Shown here one piece after another: positions 36,187 through 49,880 of a DNA stretch of 64,000 nt. The DNA lies in the NCBI GenBank assembly GCA_013399855.1, contig VXAY01004974.1:558001-622000 (forward strand). The letters run 5' to 3'. A model generated the notes under the pieces. It had not been told where the DNA came from, ran no database searches, and was given only the letters and a program-made list of their open reading frames with translations. Origin of the DNA: Oxyruncus cristatus (lineage: Eukaryota > Chordata > Aves > Passeriformes > Cotingidae). A program made the translations under genes and the position numbers. How positions within the stretch are numbered: position 1 is the stretch's first letter; every line of letters begins with the position of its first letter.

Positions 36187-39040
36187 ATTAGGGTTATCAG
36201 GGAGAAGTGAAGCTCAAAGCAGAGGGCAGAAGTAGACACTGCTTTGGGCAACTGGTGTTAGTTTTCCATGTTTGCCAACTCCAACAACAGGGACCTTGCT
36301 TCCACATCGACTGCCCACCAGCAGCACCTTTCCTCTAGTTGCCCTTTTGCGGATCAAGTAGACTTTTTGGACTTTTTATTTGTTATGGAAAAGCATCTTT
36401 TTCACTAGCCAAAGGCATTCTGATATGATGTTGGCTTGTGAGGAAAGAAACAGGAGGGTTTAGGCAGATTTTCATGAAACACATAGAGCACTTGTGATAG
36501 GGGAAGGTGAGAGGTACCCACCATGGGACGTCCCTATGCTTTTGTCAGAGCTGAAAATGGTGAGAAACAGTTCTTGTCAGTGTCATTGGCAATGGGAAAG
36601 GGAAGAAAATATCAACAGGATGTGCAGGGGAAATACCCAGATTTGGGTTTTCCCCCAAGGATGAAGACAGTTCATCTCTCAAGGCTTGTGGGGCAGAGAG
36701 CAAATATCAGTTGGTATTTGCAGGTTTTGAGAGGTGCCAGGTGAGAGGACATCCTGCAGAATAAAGTCCCAATATCATCAGAGAAACAAACAAAAACCAC
36801 AGGGCTCCTTGTGACTTCAAACCCACAGAACATTGCTTCTGCCGCTGCAGTTAGGGACACACAGTCCTGGGCTTCTCTGTGTCACAACCAGCAGCTGGGC
36901 ACCCCAGGCTGACTGCCAGCTCGCCCCAGCCCCTTGTCTCCAGCTGAAGGGGTGAAGCATCTCCCTCAGCCTGGACCCTAAAAATATCTCATTTCATCTT
37001 CCACAGCAAGCATGTATCCAGTACATGTTATTGCTCTTCGCATGAGATTAAATATTTCAATCACTGAAAAGTACCATCCATTATGATTTGCAAGTATCAT
37101 TTTAATCATAAACTAATCCTCAAAGCAACACTAAGTATGCACGATTGCTAACTGGTCGGCATCATCAAGGTCCCCTGGAAAAACTAATTAGTATGTTACT
37201 ATGTATCTCCATACCTGGGAGATAAATGTTGTTTGCATCCCCTTCCTAACAACAGAATGGAGATGGTTCAGTAAAACACGCTACCTCTTAATATGCAGGG
37301 TTTGTTGTAGGAGCAGCTCAATTCATATTTCCACCAGTTTGATGGTAAGTGAACAGCAGTAGCAATATTAATCTGCAGTAACCTGTCAGTGAACTCTACA
37401 GCTAATATGATGTAGTTATGATTTTACCATCAATCAGAACTGAACAGGCCCTGGACAATCCTTACAGCACTGCCTCAAAAAATCTAATTGTGCAAGAGCT
37501 TCATCGTTTTCCAACATTTCTTTTTTATCTGTCACAGACTTTTGGCCTACTGCACAACCTTTCATTATTGGTCTTATTGCATTAGCTTGTCGGACAAAAA
37601 AGAAAAGGCTAAATCTAAGAGTTCCCCTGCATTCCATCATTTGTTACCATGTGGGATCCTATTTGACAGTTCCATATTATTTTAGATTTAGATAAATATT
37701 ATTAGGACATATGGTATTGCATGAACTTTTGAACCACTGATTGCCAAGGTATAAAAAAATGCTAACAATATTTTTACCTCTCCATTTGCATGTTCAAATG
37801 TGTAAGAAATAGGTAACAAAAACAGGAGAATAAAGCTGAAACACAGGACTGGATTAGATAAAATGTAAACCCACACTTTTTTTTTCTTTTAATTAATTGT
37901 ATTCAGAGAGCAGAAGAATAGTTGAAAAATTAATTATTAACAGCAAACATGAACTTCTACAAGAGTTAGAGTTCTACTAGTAATTAAGATAACTGTTCAT
38001 TATTCTTTTCAGGCACTTTTAGTACAACCATCTATTATGTAGTTTTGTAGCTTAAATTAGATGTGTGTGTGTGTAAATATCATAAAAGAAGCACAGACAG
38101 GCATTCTCAGCCAGAATCTTTCCTTCAAACAGTGGCCATAAGAAATTACAACTTGTGGTGAGATACATTACAACCATACTATTTCTGGTGAGTTTACTAT
38201 GCAAGAAGTTCTGGTATAACTTTTGTGATTTTAAACATATAAACCCATCAAGGAAGACGAACTATTAACATTATCTGTTTAGTCATTTTAATCTTTTGCA
38301 TCTTAAATGTAATCAGGCTTTTCAGAATTGAAATTGCTAATCACCATGTTGGATAAATGTTTCCATTTTAAAATGTGCACATTTAGACATAACAGCTGGC
38401 TGTAAAGAATATATTTATATTTGTGATTTAATGTATCACAAACTTTATATTTGATTTCATTTAGCCTTACCAAGAAACTGAGAAAATTTTTGCTAGCACG
38501 ATCTGTTTTGACAGTTTTACAGCAGCAGAAAAGCATGGAGTAATAAATGAGGTGTGCATGCAATGCATTATGTAGTCTTTAAAGCAAGCATGTCTTTTTA
38601 ACAAAGCAGATTTTTTTACACAGTTTCAAGTAATTTCATCCCTTTCTAACGTGAGCTCAATTCATGTAAAGGAACAGAGATTGTGCATAAACAGAACACA
38701 GATGATAAGCACTCTTCTATACTACAGTGTCTGTTCATTAATTTAGCGCAAACTGTATGAAATTGAGGGGAAATATTTTTTTAAAGAATTCTAACTTCAA
38801 AGAAATATTTTTGACTATATGAACATCAAATGAATAGCCTTCAATCAATCATAATGTAAAGTAATTGTAATCTAATAAAAATAGCCATACAAAATAAGGA
38901 AATGGCAGTTGCATCCTGTTAAAAACATGCAGGAATGCAACTTTGGAACTACTGAGAGGTTATAGAAAGACAAAAACAGGATGTTAAATTCTTACGACAA
39001 TTGGAAGCAACTGATTTTTTTTTTAAGCACCTACCACAAT
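36187..39040. other. AT-rich non-coding stretch
   Basis: No frame is longer than about 90 codons. A (TG)n run lies at about 38062-38074. 36890-36960 is locally GC-richer. No recognised element. Confidence 0.55.
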
Positions 39041-39215
39041 CCAGGATAATTTGTTCAGCAGCCTCTAGGGGGTTCTGTGCGACTGCAGAACCCTGCAATT
39101 TTATGAGCACCTAAAAACAGGTTGTCAGAGATACAGGCATTTGCGCCAATGTTGAAAATGCCCAGCTGCTTTGTCATTGCTGCAAATTTGACTGCCACAC
39201 TAGTGTTAGTGAAAA
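39041..39215. promoter_or_regulatory. Candidate conserved non-coding element with weak CTCF-like word
   Basis: A compact, repeat-free block with 'cagcctctagggggttctg' (CTCF-like: CTAGGGGG core, poor 3' half) and a later 'gcatttgcgccaatg' E2F/octamer-like word. Context and texture only. Confidence 0.2.
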
Positions 39216-41016
39216 TAGCAAAAGTTCTTCAGAACTTCAGCCCAATTCAAACTGTGCACTGTCATTATGGCAATAATAGAAAAATTAGTTATAATTAATA
39301 TAATTACATTAGACTGCATATATTCATTCCTCAGGCAACTGTATTTGAATGCCAACCACAAATTTATTCAGTTCCCTTTATGTTTTTAATGATTATTTAA
39401 CTTCTTGGTTTAGAAACTTGTCAGCAAGGAACACTAGTTTTGCTTCATTATTTCATATTCCTGTTTTTGCAAGACGTTAGATCTTTACCACCACGTTCTA
39501 ATTCTCCTCTGCACTTTACAAATCAACTACAGAATGTTATATAGAAAAAAAAAATCACTAGACTGTTAATAACACAATGAAAAAAAAATTGAATGTTAGT
39601 GTGGTACAATGTGTCATGCCTGGCCAAGCACAAATATAGCAGAAGAATTATAAGCTCTGTTGGTTAAAGAACAATAAAGCCACAACCATTCAAAAGAGTT
39701 CAAAGATTAATAACAGTATGATTATGAAAAAACCTCAAGTCATTCTTCAATGAATATTTTTACAAGACTAACAACATTTGGGAATTTTAAAATCTTTTAG
39801 TCCGGATTTTTCAAACATGAGAACATGTAGTCAGAAATCCTGATTTTCTCCAGAAAAGGTCAGTGAAGGAAAGGCTGAATATTACCAGAGTCTACTAAAT
39901 TATTCTGTTTTGCTGTGATACCTGCAAAGCAGCTCACACATTGCAACAAATCAGTCCTCTCAGTCATGGCTGTCAAAGGAGGGTAACTCACTTTATTCTT
40001 GCAGGGAAATTGGTAGAACAAGCTATACAAGTAACTCCTATAGCAAGGATTTTCCTAACCTTTATTATACACGTGGCCTCACTATTATGTAAAAAGAAAG
40101 TAAATGAAGGTTCTAACTGTTACAGCTTTAACTGCAAATTATAAAACAGCTCTTGCTATTCAGTAATTGGGAGGCCCTATTTCAGCAGAGTACTTAAAGG
40201 TAATTTTAAAGTCAAACATAGACATTCTGTAGAACAGCAATGCATGAGTTCAGGAATCAATGCCTGGCTTTGCTGGCCTTATAGTTCATCGCTAGAGGAA
40301 TACTTGAGAACATTTACTTTTGGGCGTGGTCCTACTTGTGATGGACTATCAGGCAGGGATGTCATGCCTTCTTCCCCCTGACACACTTCCCTTCACACCA
40401 CCTTTGCTGTCCTACTTCTTTGGAAATCAAGACTTAAACGAGGCTTTTCCAAAATTGAATTAAATACCCTATAGCTTAAGCTGTCTGAGGGAGTTAGTGC
40501 AAGCTTTGTCCTGGTTACAAATCACGGTCACAGGCAGCCCCCACCACAAGTATGCTGTGACTGGGTCAGGGATTTGGTGGTTCCTGTTGCATGGGAAAGC
40601 TCTCGGACAATCTCTTGAAAACATGGCCCTGCCTTCCTGTGTATTTATGGCATGGAAGTTGAAATAAGATTAATAAAAGCAAAGTGATGGGCTATAAAAA
40701 GGATTGCAAAACATACCGTGAAATTTGATATTGCCTGGTTCACGAGAGCATGTTATACTTCAGACGGAATACCAGTTAGGTCATTATACCTGCACACAGC
40801 TTATTTTGCACTATACTGGCACTGCAATGTGAGTTTGAGTAAATAACAGTTACCAGCAAGCGGGGAAGTAGAATTTTAAAAATCACCAGGTTCGGCTGTG
40901 ACAACACTGACACATAAAAGGTGAGATTTTTTCTAACTTTTAGAAATATTTTTGAAGATGTATATGTGTTTCAAGACAGTTAAAACCAGCTTCTTAGACT
41001 ACCAACTACTACCTTT
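39216..41016. other. AT-rich non-coding stretch
   Basis: No credible exons or recognised repeats. Short A-runs near 39546 and 39581. Confidence 0.55.
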
Positions 41017-41045
41017 TTCACCTCCCAAAATAGGTGGGAGGTGAA
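41017..41045. repeat. Perfect 11-bp hairpin
   Basis: ttcacctccca and tgggaggtgaa are exact reverse complements around a 7-base loop (aaatagg). This is the most stable short hairpin I saw in the middle of the window. No terminator or RNA gene context is evident. Confidence 0.65.
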
Positions 41046-42783
41046 TAGGAATCTAGTGAAAGCAGGTGACCTGGACAGCATCTTCCCAACTTTTCCTAAC
41101 CAGGAGATGGTGTAATGAGTCCAGGATGTCCTGAATATCCCAAAAGGATACATTTAGGATTCATTTTTTCCAAAATGTCATTCAGGGATAGGTAACATGC
41201 AAACAGGATATGTGGGCTATCTGAGAGCCAGTCCAGGAAAGGGGCAATGTGAGTAATGAATGTCTGTTACTTTATGGTCAGTCATACGCCACCTCACTCA
41301 AAGTACAGTCAGGTTATCTACTCCAAATAAATTTCTCTCAGAGTCTATATAACTATGAACAAATTAAGAAAAGCTTCCTTGTGTTAGAAAAACATGAGAT
41401 ATCAAAATCCACAAAACTGAAGACAAAGTGTGTGACAGTGAATTAAACATGTCCTTATTAATATTAAAATATTCATTTCAAAATATTTCCCTTCTAATCA
41501 TTTAGGTTTGTATTGAGTTAGCCTGAGTTTCAAAGGAAAATAGTACTTCAAACAATTTTTCTTTTCGATTAAGAAAATGTTGACACAAGTCCTTTCAAAA
41601 TTAAAAAATTTTCCCACTACTTTCTAAATCAAACAATTTTGAAAGTGACCCTTCCTTGAAATCATTTTGGTGGCAATGACTCACTGGTTTTATGAGAAAA
41701 CATACCACTGGGACAACATGTGACTTCCTATCCCCTTGTGAAATCACAGAGAGAGAGGATTCCCATCCTGTCACACATTTGGGTCAGTTGGTTAATATTT
41801 CTGTGAAGTGGGTAGACAGTTTGGGAGTATTTTAATTCTTCCTTCATAAATAAAAAAAAAAATCTTTGTATTGTGTGCATAATGCAATAAGAGATCAATG
41901 TCGAACTTAGAAGGAAAATTAACAATAAAATTCATAATCAGTGCATGAAAGCTCTTGAAACTAGCTGCTCGACAGGCTATTTTCTGATACATTGACCTTA
42001 TGTACACAGTGAGGGCAGTGAACACAAGCCTGTTCTCCATTCCCATCAGAGCTCAGGGGAATGCTTACAATCACAGCCCATCATGCAGCCTCTCTGCTTT
42101 TATTCTAAGCCAAGAGGCCAATAGTTTCCTCTGTAATTGAGCTGAAGGATATTTAAAAATAATTAATAGAATTTGATGCAAGTAGTATTATATGTTGTGT
42201 TGTGTGCCTTCTAATTTTTTATTGCCTGCTTCCAGAGCTTAAAGATTTTTCTTTGGAAAGTTTGAATACCAACTGTTCTGAAAGTAGTCCCAAGGCAAGG
42301 CAGAATATAAATAGCTTAGCAAGCACAATAAGCTGAAGGCTCCAAAGAGGCAAAAGTACATCAAGTAATTAAAAAATACTGAATTATATAAGTAGGGAAT
42401 AGCCCTTTACAGTTGCAGACCATATATACTAAAATACTATCAGGACCTGAGTTGTTTTTAACTGCCATGCTGATGGGACTAATGCATAAACAGGAAGGGT
42501 AAATGCACAAGGGGAAGAGTCTGCTCCACACGCATAATCCCTGAGGCAGGCCCACCTTCCCCACTTCCCCTCAAGGAAGGAACAGACTATTGTCACCCCT
42601 GTGAAGAGCACATAAGCCATGTGCCCCCTTCCTACAGCTGCAGATCCACCTGCACCACACGTCTTGGCCATTCAGTGCCATGCTGCTCTCGCCTTCTGCA
42701 GTCTCTCTCCAGAGGACCAAGAGCTGCCAAAACAATGGGCATGGGGTGGACACACAGATAGGGTCCCTCCCATAACCCACTTA
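41046..42783. other. Non-coding stretch, no gene seen
   Basis: Only chance frames, on both strands. 42480-42760 is less AT-rich with several overlapping short frames but no recognised protein. Confidence 0.5.
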
Positions 42784-42805
42784 TGTATTTATTTATTTAT
42801 TTACT
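42784..42805 (+). repeat. (TTTA)n microsatellite
   Basis: About five tandem tatt/attt units (gtatttatttatttatttac). Simple repeat. Confidence 0.9.
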
Positions 42806-45415
42806 AGTCATGGTGCTGCCTACACCATGACTGCTTTATTTTCGAAGGATCTGGTTTCTCCGTACTCTCATGGTTTCCACAGGTGATACAGACCCAACCA
42901 TACGTACTTGCCCTCTGCAACACCAGCCAGGCTTGATGTGAAGCAGCTATTTGACTGCACAATAGAAAGCTGTGATTTAATTTGCTCTTTTTCTTGGGTC
43001 TTTCAAACTGGGGTTGACTTTTCTTCTCTCCAGGATGTCCTGATATGCAACCAATGCATGAAGCCTTCCAAAGTCTTACAAGCCACTGAAGAGGGGCCAA
43101 AGCAGGGCCCTACCTGACACTGCAGCACCATCCATCATGTCAGCAACTCCATAGCTCTGGGAACACGATTTGTTAGTTAACATAGCCTTTGTTATCTCAC
43201 TCTCCAGTAGTATACGCCCGTGGACATCTGCATCTTTCAGAAAATTTCCAACAATAGACAAAAAGGGACTTAGCAACTAGGCCAGGTCCAAATTATACAC
43301 AGATTTGAATCAATCAAAAGTGTGGCCAAAAGTATTTATTTATTATCCAGATGGTGTTCTCTGCTATAGAATCTGAGGCAGGTTATCTTCTCAATTAAAA
43401 TGAGATTGACAACCCTTAAATCCAGTTGTCATCTCCTTTTAAACATATGCAAGGTTAGAAGCCCTAAACACAAACCTTATGCATGTGGGCTTTTCCCTGT
43501 TGTTGTTTACCCCTTCATTCATAAATATAGGAGCAAACATATATGCAGCACAAATATTCTAACAACTACTGGTGGTGAGCTGCATGCTGTATCGGAGGAA
43601 TAAAGAAGAGAGCTGATGGAATGGGGAGGGTAATTTACTGTGCACTGGTCTCAGCTGCCAGTGATTGCAAAGGGAACTCAGCAGATGTTTTTTTGATAAA
43701 GGTTATTTCTTGTTGCAGCAGCAGCAGCAAAATCCGTAGTGTTTTTCCGTAGGACTTTGCACATCGTGATTCTGCCATTTCAGTTAGTCTTAACAGCTGG
43801 AGGATAAAAAAAAATGTTCCACTGCATTATTTGAAATTTGTCATGTTGATTTAGTTTCATTACTGTTATTAAATTTTATTCTGGAATGGTTTACATATCA
43901 AGAATACATAATGGGTTTCTGTGTGGCCTGGGATTTATTCCTTGAATGAGGAAAGGACTCTACTGTGACAAAGTCATAAAGCCTTATTGACTTGATCCTT
44001 TGCCATAAACATAGGATTCAGGGAGTTAGACTGAATATTAAATTGATACGATGGTTGTATTTTCATCAGGAGAATAACTCCTTCCAAAACAGAACCTCAC
44101 AGTAAGTCCAGACTTATGGAATTATTTTAGAAATCTGCTATTACCAGGCACAAATAGGAAAATACTCTCCTAATTAGGCAACAAGGGTGGAGCGAACCAA
44201 CGCAAATATGCATATTTAACATACTGTTCAAATCTTGAAGGAAAATAAAATAAGATAAAAAATGTAACAAAAGTGCATAGACATATGGAAGGATTTAAAT
44301 ATGTGATAGGGTGTTTCTAAAGAAAGAAGTACTGAGCACAAAAAAAGCCTTTCAAAAATATAAGACGTATTGAAAGACAAGATGAGCAAACAAATTGAAA
44401 TCACAGAGGATAGACCAGTTTGATTCAAATTCAGCTTTTGGATGTCTTCTTTTCTAATGGGACCACTCACAAATCTAAAAAACTTCTGAGCTGGCTCTAA
44501 ATTTTGTGTTATAAGCCAACGCTTAAATGTGAGTGACTGCCATTTTGTCACATTCCTGGAGGGCAATTTGCACACAGGAGAAAGTTGCCGTGTCATATAA
44601 TGTAAATTACTCAAGATCACATGTCACCTCAGAGAGATATACTCTTGCTGATTTGTAAATTAAAGACAAGCCACAAAAGTTCCTAATTCCTTCACAACAT
44701 AACTACTCATGAGTTTCTGCTGAAAGACTGCCATCAAAAGGCAATAAATCTTCAGTAAATAATATCACAGTGCTAGCTCTAAAGCATTCATGACTTTTTC
44801 CCAACTTTCTCTGGAATATTTCTTCCAAAAGAAAGCAGATGGTAAAATAGTCAGCGGGTCAACTTTTGTGTTCAAACGCTCCCAGGGGTTTCCATTAATT
44901 CGAGTTGTCTCCGCACAGACATAGACAACAACAGAAATAGCTGCCCACCCCTCCTTAAGATCACCCCATTTTTCCTTGCTTCACTATCAGAAGCATTATT
45001 GAAACCAGTGTTGCTATTCAGTGCATTCTGGATGCAGAAGCATATAAGACAAAACATGAAATAATGTTTCTTGCTGAATTGGATTTGCAGATCCAGGACG
45101 TGCCTGGGTCCAGCCCAAATCCATCCTTGTCCTGGTGAATCCCGTGGACAGAGGACTGACCTTGCTGCTCCTATGCCAACCCAGCTACCCAATCGGGCAA
45201 AACCAGGTCTTCTCTGAAAGTCACACACCACTGCTGAGCTGAAGCGCCTCAAGAAGCTAAATCACTATAAAGCACCAGATTTATTTATTTACTGGTTTGC
45301 CGGGGAAAAACAAATTCCTTAGAGGACAGATTTTCAGAAGAATTCAGTGCTGACCTCATTGTGTCACTATTGATGTCAGTGAAACCCACCGAAACAAAAT
45401 AAAGCCAATGATGGA
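42806..45415. other. Non-coding stretch, no gene seen
   Basis: A 130-codon minus-strand frame (44228-44620) and a 126-codon minus-strand frame (44872-45252) show no recognised domain. A short CAG run lies at about 43719-43729. Nothing further can be supported. Confidence 0.5.
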
Positions 45416-45420
45416 CGAGT

Positions 45421-45720
45421 CTGAAAATTGCGCATGCTGTAAACCACGAGGAAGTTCACAGCAACTCCATTAGCGGCATTGGCGCTAATGAACAAAGCCC
45501 GGCCGGGGACAAGGGCTTGCTGGCAGCCAGCGAGGGAGCATGTCGGGCCACACGGCCCCCCGGGGTGGTGTCCACAGCCGGGTGGGCGCCGGAGACGTGC
45601 ACGCTCACGCGGGGAGCCGCCATCCATCGTGTTTGTGCCGAGGTTCCCAGTGTTGCCAGGGGTTACAGCGCACACAGCAAGGGACAGGGGCCGCACAACA
45701 CGGGGAAAAGAGTTTCAGCC
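45421..45720. promoter_or_regulatory. Small GC/CpG-rich block with NRF1- and YY1-like sites
   Basis: CpG density rises sharply ('ggcgccggagacgtgcacgc', 'cacgcggggagccgccatcc'). 'ttgcgcatgct' at 45428-45438 resembles an NRF1 site and 'gccgccatcc' near 45617 a YY1 site. Both are typical of CpG-island promoters. The block is short (about 300 bp), so it may be a minor or alternative promoter, an orphan CpG island or a CpG-retaining enhancer. Open frames on both strands cross it as expected for GC-rich DNA; none is recognisable. Confidence 0.4.
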
Positions 45721-46394
45721 CAAAAAAGGAAAACATCAGCTACAGAAATGCAACGGCAGAGGCAAAACACCAGAGATAATCAAATGTTAATATAACCACA
45801 TTCCTCTTCAGTGTAATGAAAAAACATCAGAAAGCACGAAGAACATGTTTCAAGTAACAGAGGGGTTTTTCTAACAATAAATTCAGACAACTCATATTCA
45901 TCTGCACAAAGACTAGAAGAGGAGAGCCACTACAGACCCACAAAAGCAGCTTGGTGCACCTCTGTGAGAGTTGTGCTGCTGGGCCAGGGCCAGACAGAAC
46001 CTCCCTGCTCTGCCCCCAAGCTGCTCCCGGTGCCCACAGCCACCACCAACTCCATCCCAGCAGAGAACGAGGGTCGAGCTGAAATATTGCTGCTGGCAGC
46101 GACCAACCACGAGGTTCAATCAGTCCACAACTGGGAGGCATTAAACCTTTATGACTCTGCACGCACCAATGGCATCTCCTGAGCAGCTGTGCAGGGGAAA
46201 GGGGAAGGAGCCCCACATGACACCTATTTTGCATGAAGGCAGCCAGCAAAACAGCCAACACTTCAATGTTGCCTTCTTCATCTTCAGACCACACACATTT
46301 GCTGTAAGTCACCTAAATCCAGACTATTCTTCAGGTGCTTTCATTTCTCAAGCTTGCACACTGTAAGGAAACAATACTCAGCTAGTCCTAGGTT

Positions 46395-46435
46395 AAAAAA
46401 AAAAAAAAAAAAAAAAGAAAAAAGAAAAAAGAAAA
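46395..46435 (+). repeat. Poly-A tract with (A)nG tail
   Basis: 22 consecutive A followed by gaaaaaa/gaaaaaa/gaaaa units. It has the form of a degenerate retroposon tail, but the upstream sequence is not a recognised element or processed gene copy. Confidence 0.9.
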
Positions 46436-49028
46436 GCTTTAAATTTTAATAAGAGCACAAAGCTGTTAGCTTGAGAGTCCTGTTTTCCATAAAACTCACA
46501 TTCATAACAAGCAATAAAGATGGAATTTTGCTGCAATATAACTCATGAGTCTGCCTAAAACTTAGATCTGAAGAGATCTCCATTAAAGGTAAAATGTAGT
46601 ATAGGCTTCATGCCAGACCAGTCTTTTGTTTCTTTTCAATAGGAGAAAGAGTGCCAACTATGATAAAGTTTTACAAGGAAGTCACCTATTTTCTAAAAAC
46701 ATGACTGCAACTAGCCATTCATTTCATGCAGGCTCTCAACAGCCAACACAATTAATTGACATTGCTTTCCTTCTTATCTCTGAGTAAGCCAAGAATACTT
46801 TTTTAAATTCCATTTCTAACTTGACATTAATATTTACTGCAGTCCATATATAATTAGACATTCCTCTGTTTAAAAGGATCGAATCAAATGAAAGCCATAG
46901 ACCTGACTTGCTTGATATGGTGCTTTTCACAATTTTTATCAATTTCTTTGATAAGATTTACATTTAAGGCACAAGGTTGTAGCAGAACATCATATGACAG
47001 GTGCAAAAAAAACACGTGCTGCTTTGAGTCCATTCAGCATAAGCATGATGGATTCATAGCACATTGAAATTAACAGCTGACTTTGTACAGACAATATTGA
47101 ACTTTAGCTGCATCCAGCAGTATGGAGAAAGGACAACATACAGTGGGGTGAAACAATGGTTCTGTCAATGAACCTGGCTACAGTGCACTGCTAGCATATC
47201 TGAGGAGGCTACAGAGTCATTATAGCATATTCCAAGGAACTTCTGGCAGAGTAAGCCCCACCTGTAATCAAATTAGTCACTGTAAAAATATCCCTAATAA
47301 CATAAATGTTGATAGAACCAGCCAGCATCTCAAAAAAATTGCTCTATCTAAGAATTTAACTCAGAATGTTAAGTATTAGAAATATGAATTATTAGATCGG
47401 TCTCATGCCTCTCTCCTGACAATGCAACATTATTTCCTAGTGCTTTTGTGTACTTGTTATTTTTTAAATGTACCAAATTGCAGTGGCAAAGTAGTTTGGG
47501 TAAAAAGAACAAGAAAGAGGTTATTTTACCTTGCTATAGGTCTTGTTCGTGCCACATGGTCAATTTGCCTCACTGCCACCACTTTGCTTTCCCATCTTTA
47601 ATAAGAGAGATAGTAATATCTGTCTGTTCCTCAAGACGTTTATGCTGATTACTTATCACTTACCAAAATCTTCCAAACCTAAAGAAGTGTCACAGAGGCA
47701 ATATGAGACATAAATTCGTCTTTCACTCTGTTTCTTACTTCCTTTTTGTGTTGAGAGCCAAGACTCGCTTCTGATAGCTATCATGTTCTACTCCTTCTCT
47801 CATCAATTATTTGAAGAAGTTACTGTCATCCAAGGCTATGTTTCTAATGATTTTTTTAGTTGTGTAATTTAAGGAGTGCAAAATCACTCAATTTCATCTT
47901 ATTCTGGAGATCACTAACTGTAATTATACATGGAAATGATGAAATGAAGAAAAACTAGATACACTCTAATCCACTTTCAGGGTCTAGCGTAAGAAATCCA
48001 GGTCAGTTATGCTAATTTCAAACAGTGTAAGTTCACCACTGCTTCAGGACAATAAGACTGGTATCAAGTTATGGGGCAAATTTTGTTCACAACAAAGATT
48101 TCATTTCCCCAAAGAAATGGTGAAGCCATATAAAAAGAAAAATTATTCTCCTCTGACTATTTGGTCAATCAAGAATTGCAAGCCAAATATAAACACACCA
48201 AAGAACCAATTCCCTGTCCAAAAGACAGCCTTCTCCAAAACATCCTACCTTCCCAAATCAACTGAAAAAAGCATATTGCAAAACTCCATGTTAAGCAGAG
48301 TTCAAGGAGATTGACTTTGGCTCTTTCAAAGACTTTAATAAGTATTCTTTGAAGGAAAGAAATGCTAGTGAGAACCAATCCTTTCACACATGAAGAGAAT
48401 AAACAAAAGGTTCAGTAATGGCTCTGACATCAAGTTCCTTTTCAAGTGTTTCATCAGTGGGGAAAACCAAGAAGAAATGCCTGGAGCACTGAGGGAGGGT
48501 GGGATGAGGATCCTTTAAAAGAAACTGCAACAACTGATAAAGGACATATAGGGAAACACATTAAGGAAATGTGAACAAATAAAAAACCCTGGACATCACA
48601 TAGGACTTAAAAGAATTATCTAAACTCCTTTATGCTCACTGTGCACAAGCCAGATAACTGAAAAATTAAAGGAGAGGAAAATATTAACATTACCAACTTA
48701 AACAACAGCAAGGGTACTGCAGACAGATTCTCTCTCATAAATACACTTTCTGCTCCCAATGGTCACTCTTGTCTGCAGTGAGCCTTGCGTACAGTGCCTT
48801 TAGCAAAGATAAGGGACCATCACAAGTGCAGATGAGCTTTAATAGGGTAATGATGTTGTATCTCACAGGATCTTAGCTGAAAAAGTAATTCACATTGGCT
48901 TGGTCATTTCCATGTGGCTTTCAAGTTGCTGAGGTAATGAAATTACAGGAAATAAGCTGCAATGTAGCAAGGTGGTGGGAAGTGTCTCCTGGCTACCATG
49001 TGGATGACTGCTAGGAACAGTCTGTCAG
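46436..49028. other. AT-rich non-coding stretch
   Basis: No credible exon. 48530-49028 may contain further diverged CR1 sequence upstream of the clear fragment, but I could not match it. Confidence 0.5.
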
Positions 49029-49880
49029 ACTTCTTTATTGATAATCTGGAAAAGAAACGGCACAGCACTGTGCTGCAACTTGCATACACTCTGTAAGAAA
49101 GACAGTGTACAAGGAAAATAATAGAGAATGTCCTAAAGAAGACAGAACCATGGAAAGAAAATAACTAAAGGAGACTCAACTTGGAACAAATGCAGGCTGG
49201 GAGAGCACCTGAGAAGGAATAATAGGAAGGAGAAATCCCAGATGCAATAATGATTAAAGAAATGTAGGGAGATAGGTCATGCTAAATTACATGAATTGGT
49301 AATGTGCTAAGGCATGCAAAGGCCAGTACAATATTGAACAGAGTAAATAGTGTAACACCCCTGAGAAAGGAACAAATAGCCACTTTCTGCATGGTGCTGG
49401 TACCGCCCAATTGGGAATATTATATGCATTTCTGGATATTGACAAATTTGAGAGTTCAGAGAAGAGCACCAAACATGATCCAAAGACTAAGAGGATTGAT
49501 TTATGAGGAGAGATTAGAAGAGTTAAATATATAAATTGCTTGGCTAAGAAATGATTAATGGGGGACATGATAACAGCCTACAAATATTTGAAGAAGACCA
49601 CCGGTGAAGGAAAGGCATTTTTCAGCAGGATTCACAGGGAACAGCAGAGTCCAGAGAGTGACTGAGAAGCAAAAACATGTTCTGAGTATCAAGAAATGCT
49701 TACTGAGCATGAATTATGATAATCTGTGGAATAATTTCCTCAGTGGAAGAGGCAGGGAGCTTTTACTTGTGGCTTTGAAACACAGACTTGAAGAATCTCT
49801 TAAGGAATCTATGCGCCCACAACTGCAAAGGTTTGGAGTCAGTGACCTCTCTGATCCCTTCCAGCTTAGCTGAGTTGGGT
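49029..49880 (+). mobile_element. Old CR1 LINE, 3' portion, 5'-truncated
   Basis: Consecutive CR1-like words appear in order: 'ttattgataatctggaaaag', 'gcatttctggatattgacaa', 'gagttcagagaagagcacca', 'aacatgatccaaagactaag', 'tgaggagagattagaagagt', 'gcttggctaagaaatgatta', 'gggggacatgataacagcct' and 'acaaatatttgaag'. Next come a 'ggaataatttcctcagtgga' word and a closing 'cttgaag ... ggtttggagtcagtgacctc' segment. These match the amniote CR1 order (gataatctggaaaag ... cagagaagagcaacaaagatgatt ... gaagagaggttaaaagaac ... ttggcaaagagaag ... gggagacatgatta). Plus orientation, frameshifted throughout, no functional protein. Confidence 0.8.

Noticed and set aside
43717..43731. Short CAG run as a coding polyglutamine tract
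   Set aside because: Only four to five units, with no open frame of note around it.
45827..46312. 161-codon minus-strand frame
   Set aside because: Low-complexity Trp/Leu/Pro composition, overlapping open frames on the other strand, and no known family.
46395..46435. Poly-A tract as the tail of a processed pseudogene
   Set aside because: No gene-like or retroposon-like sequence precedes it, and no flanking duplication was found.
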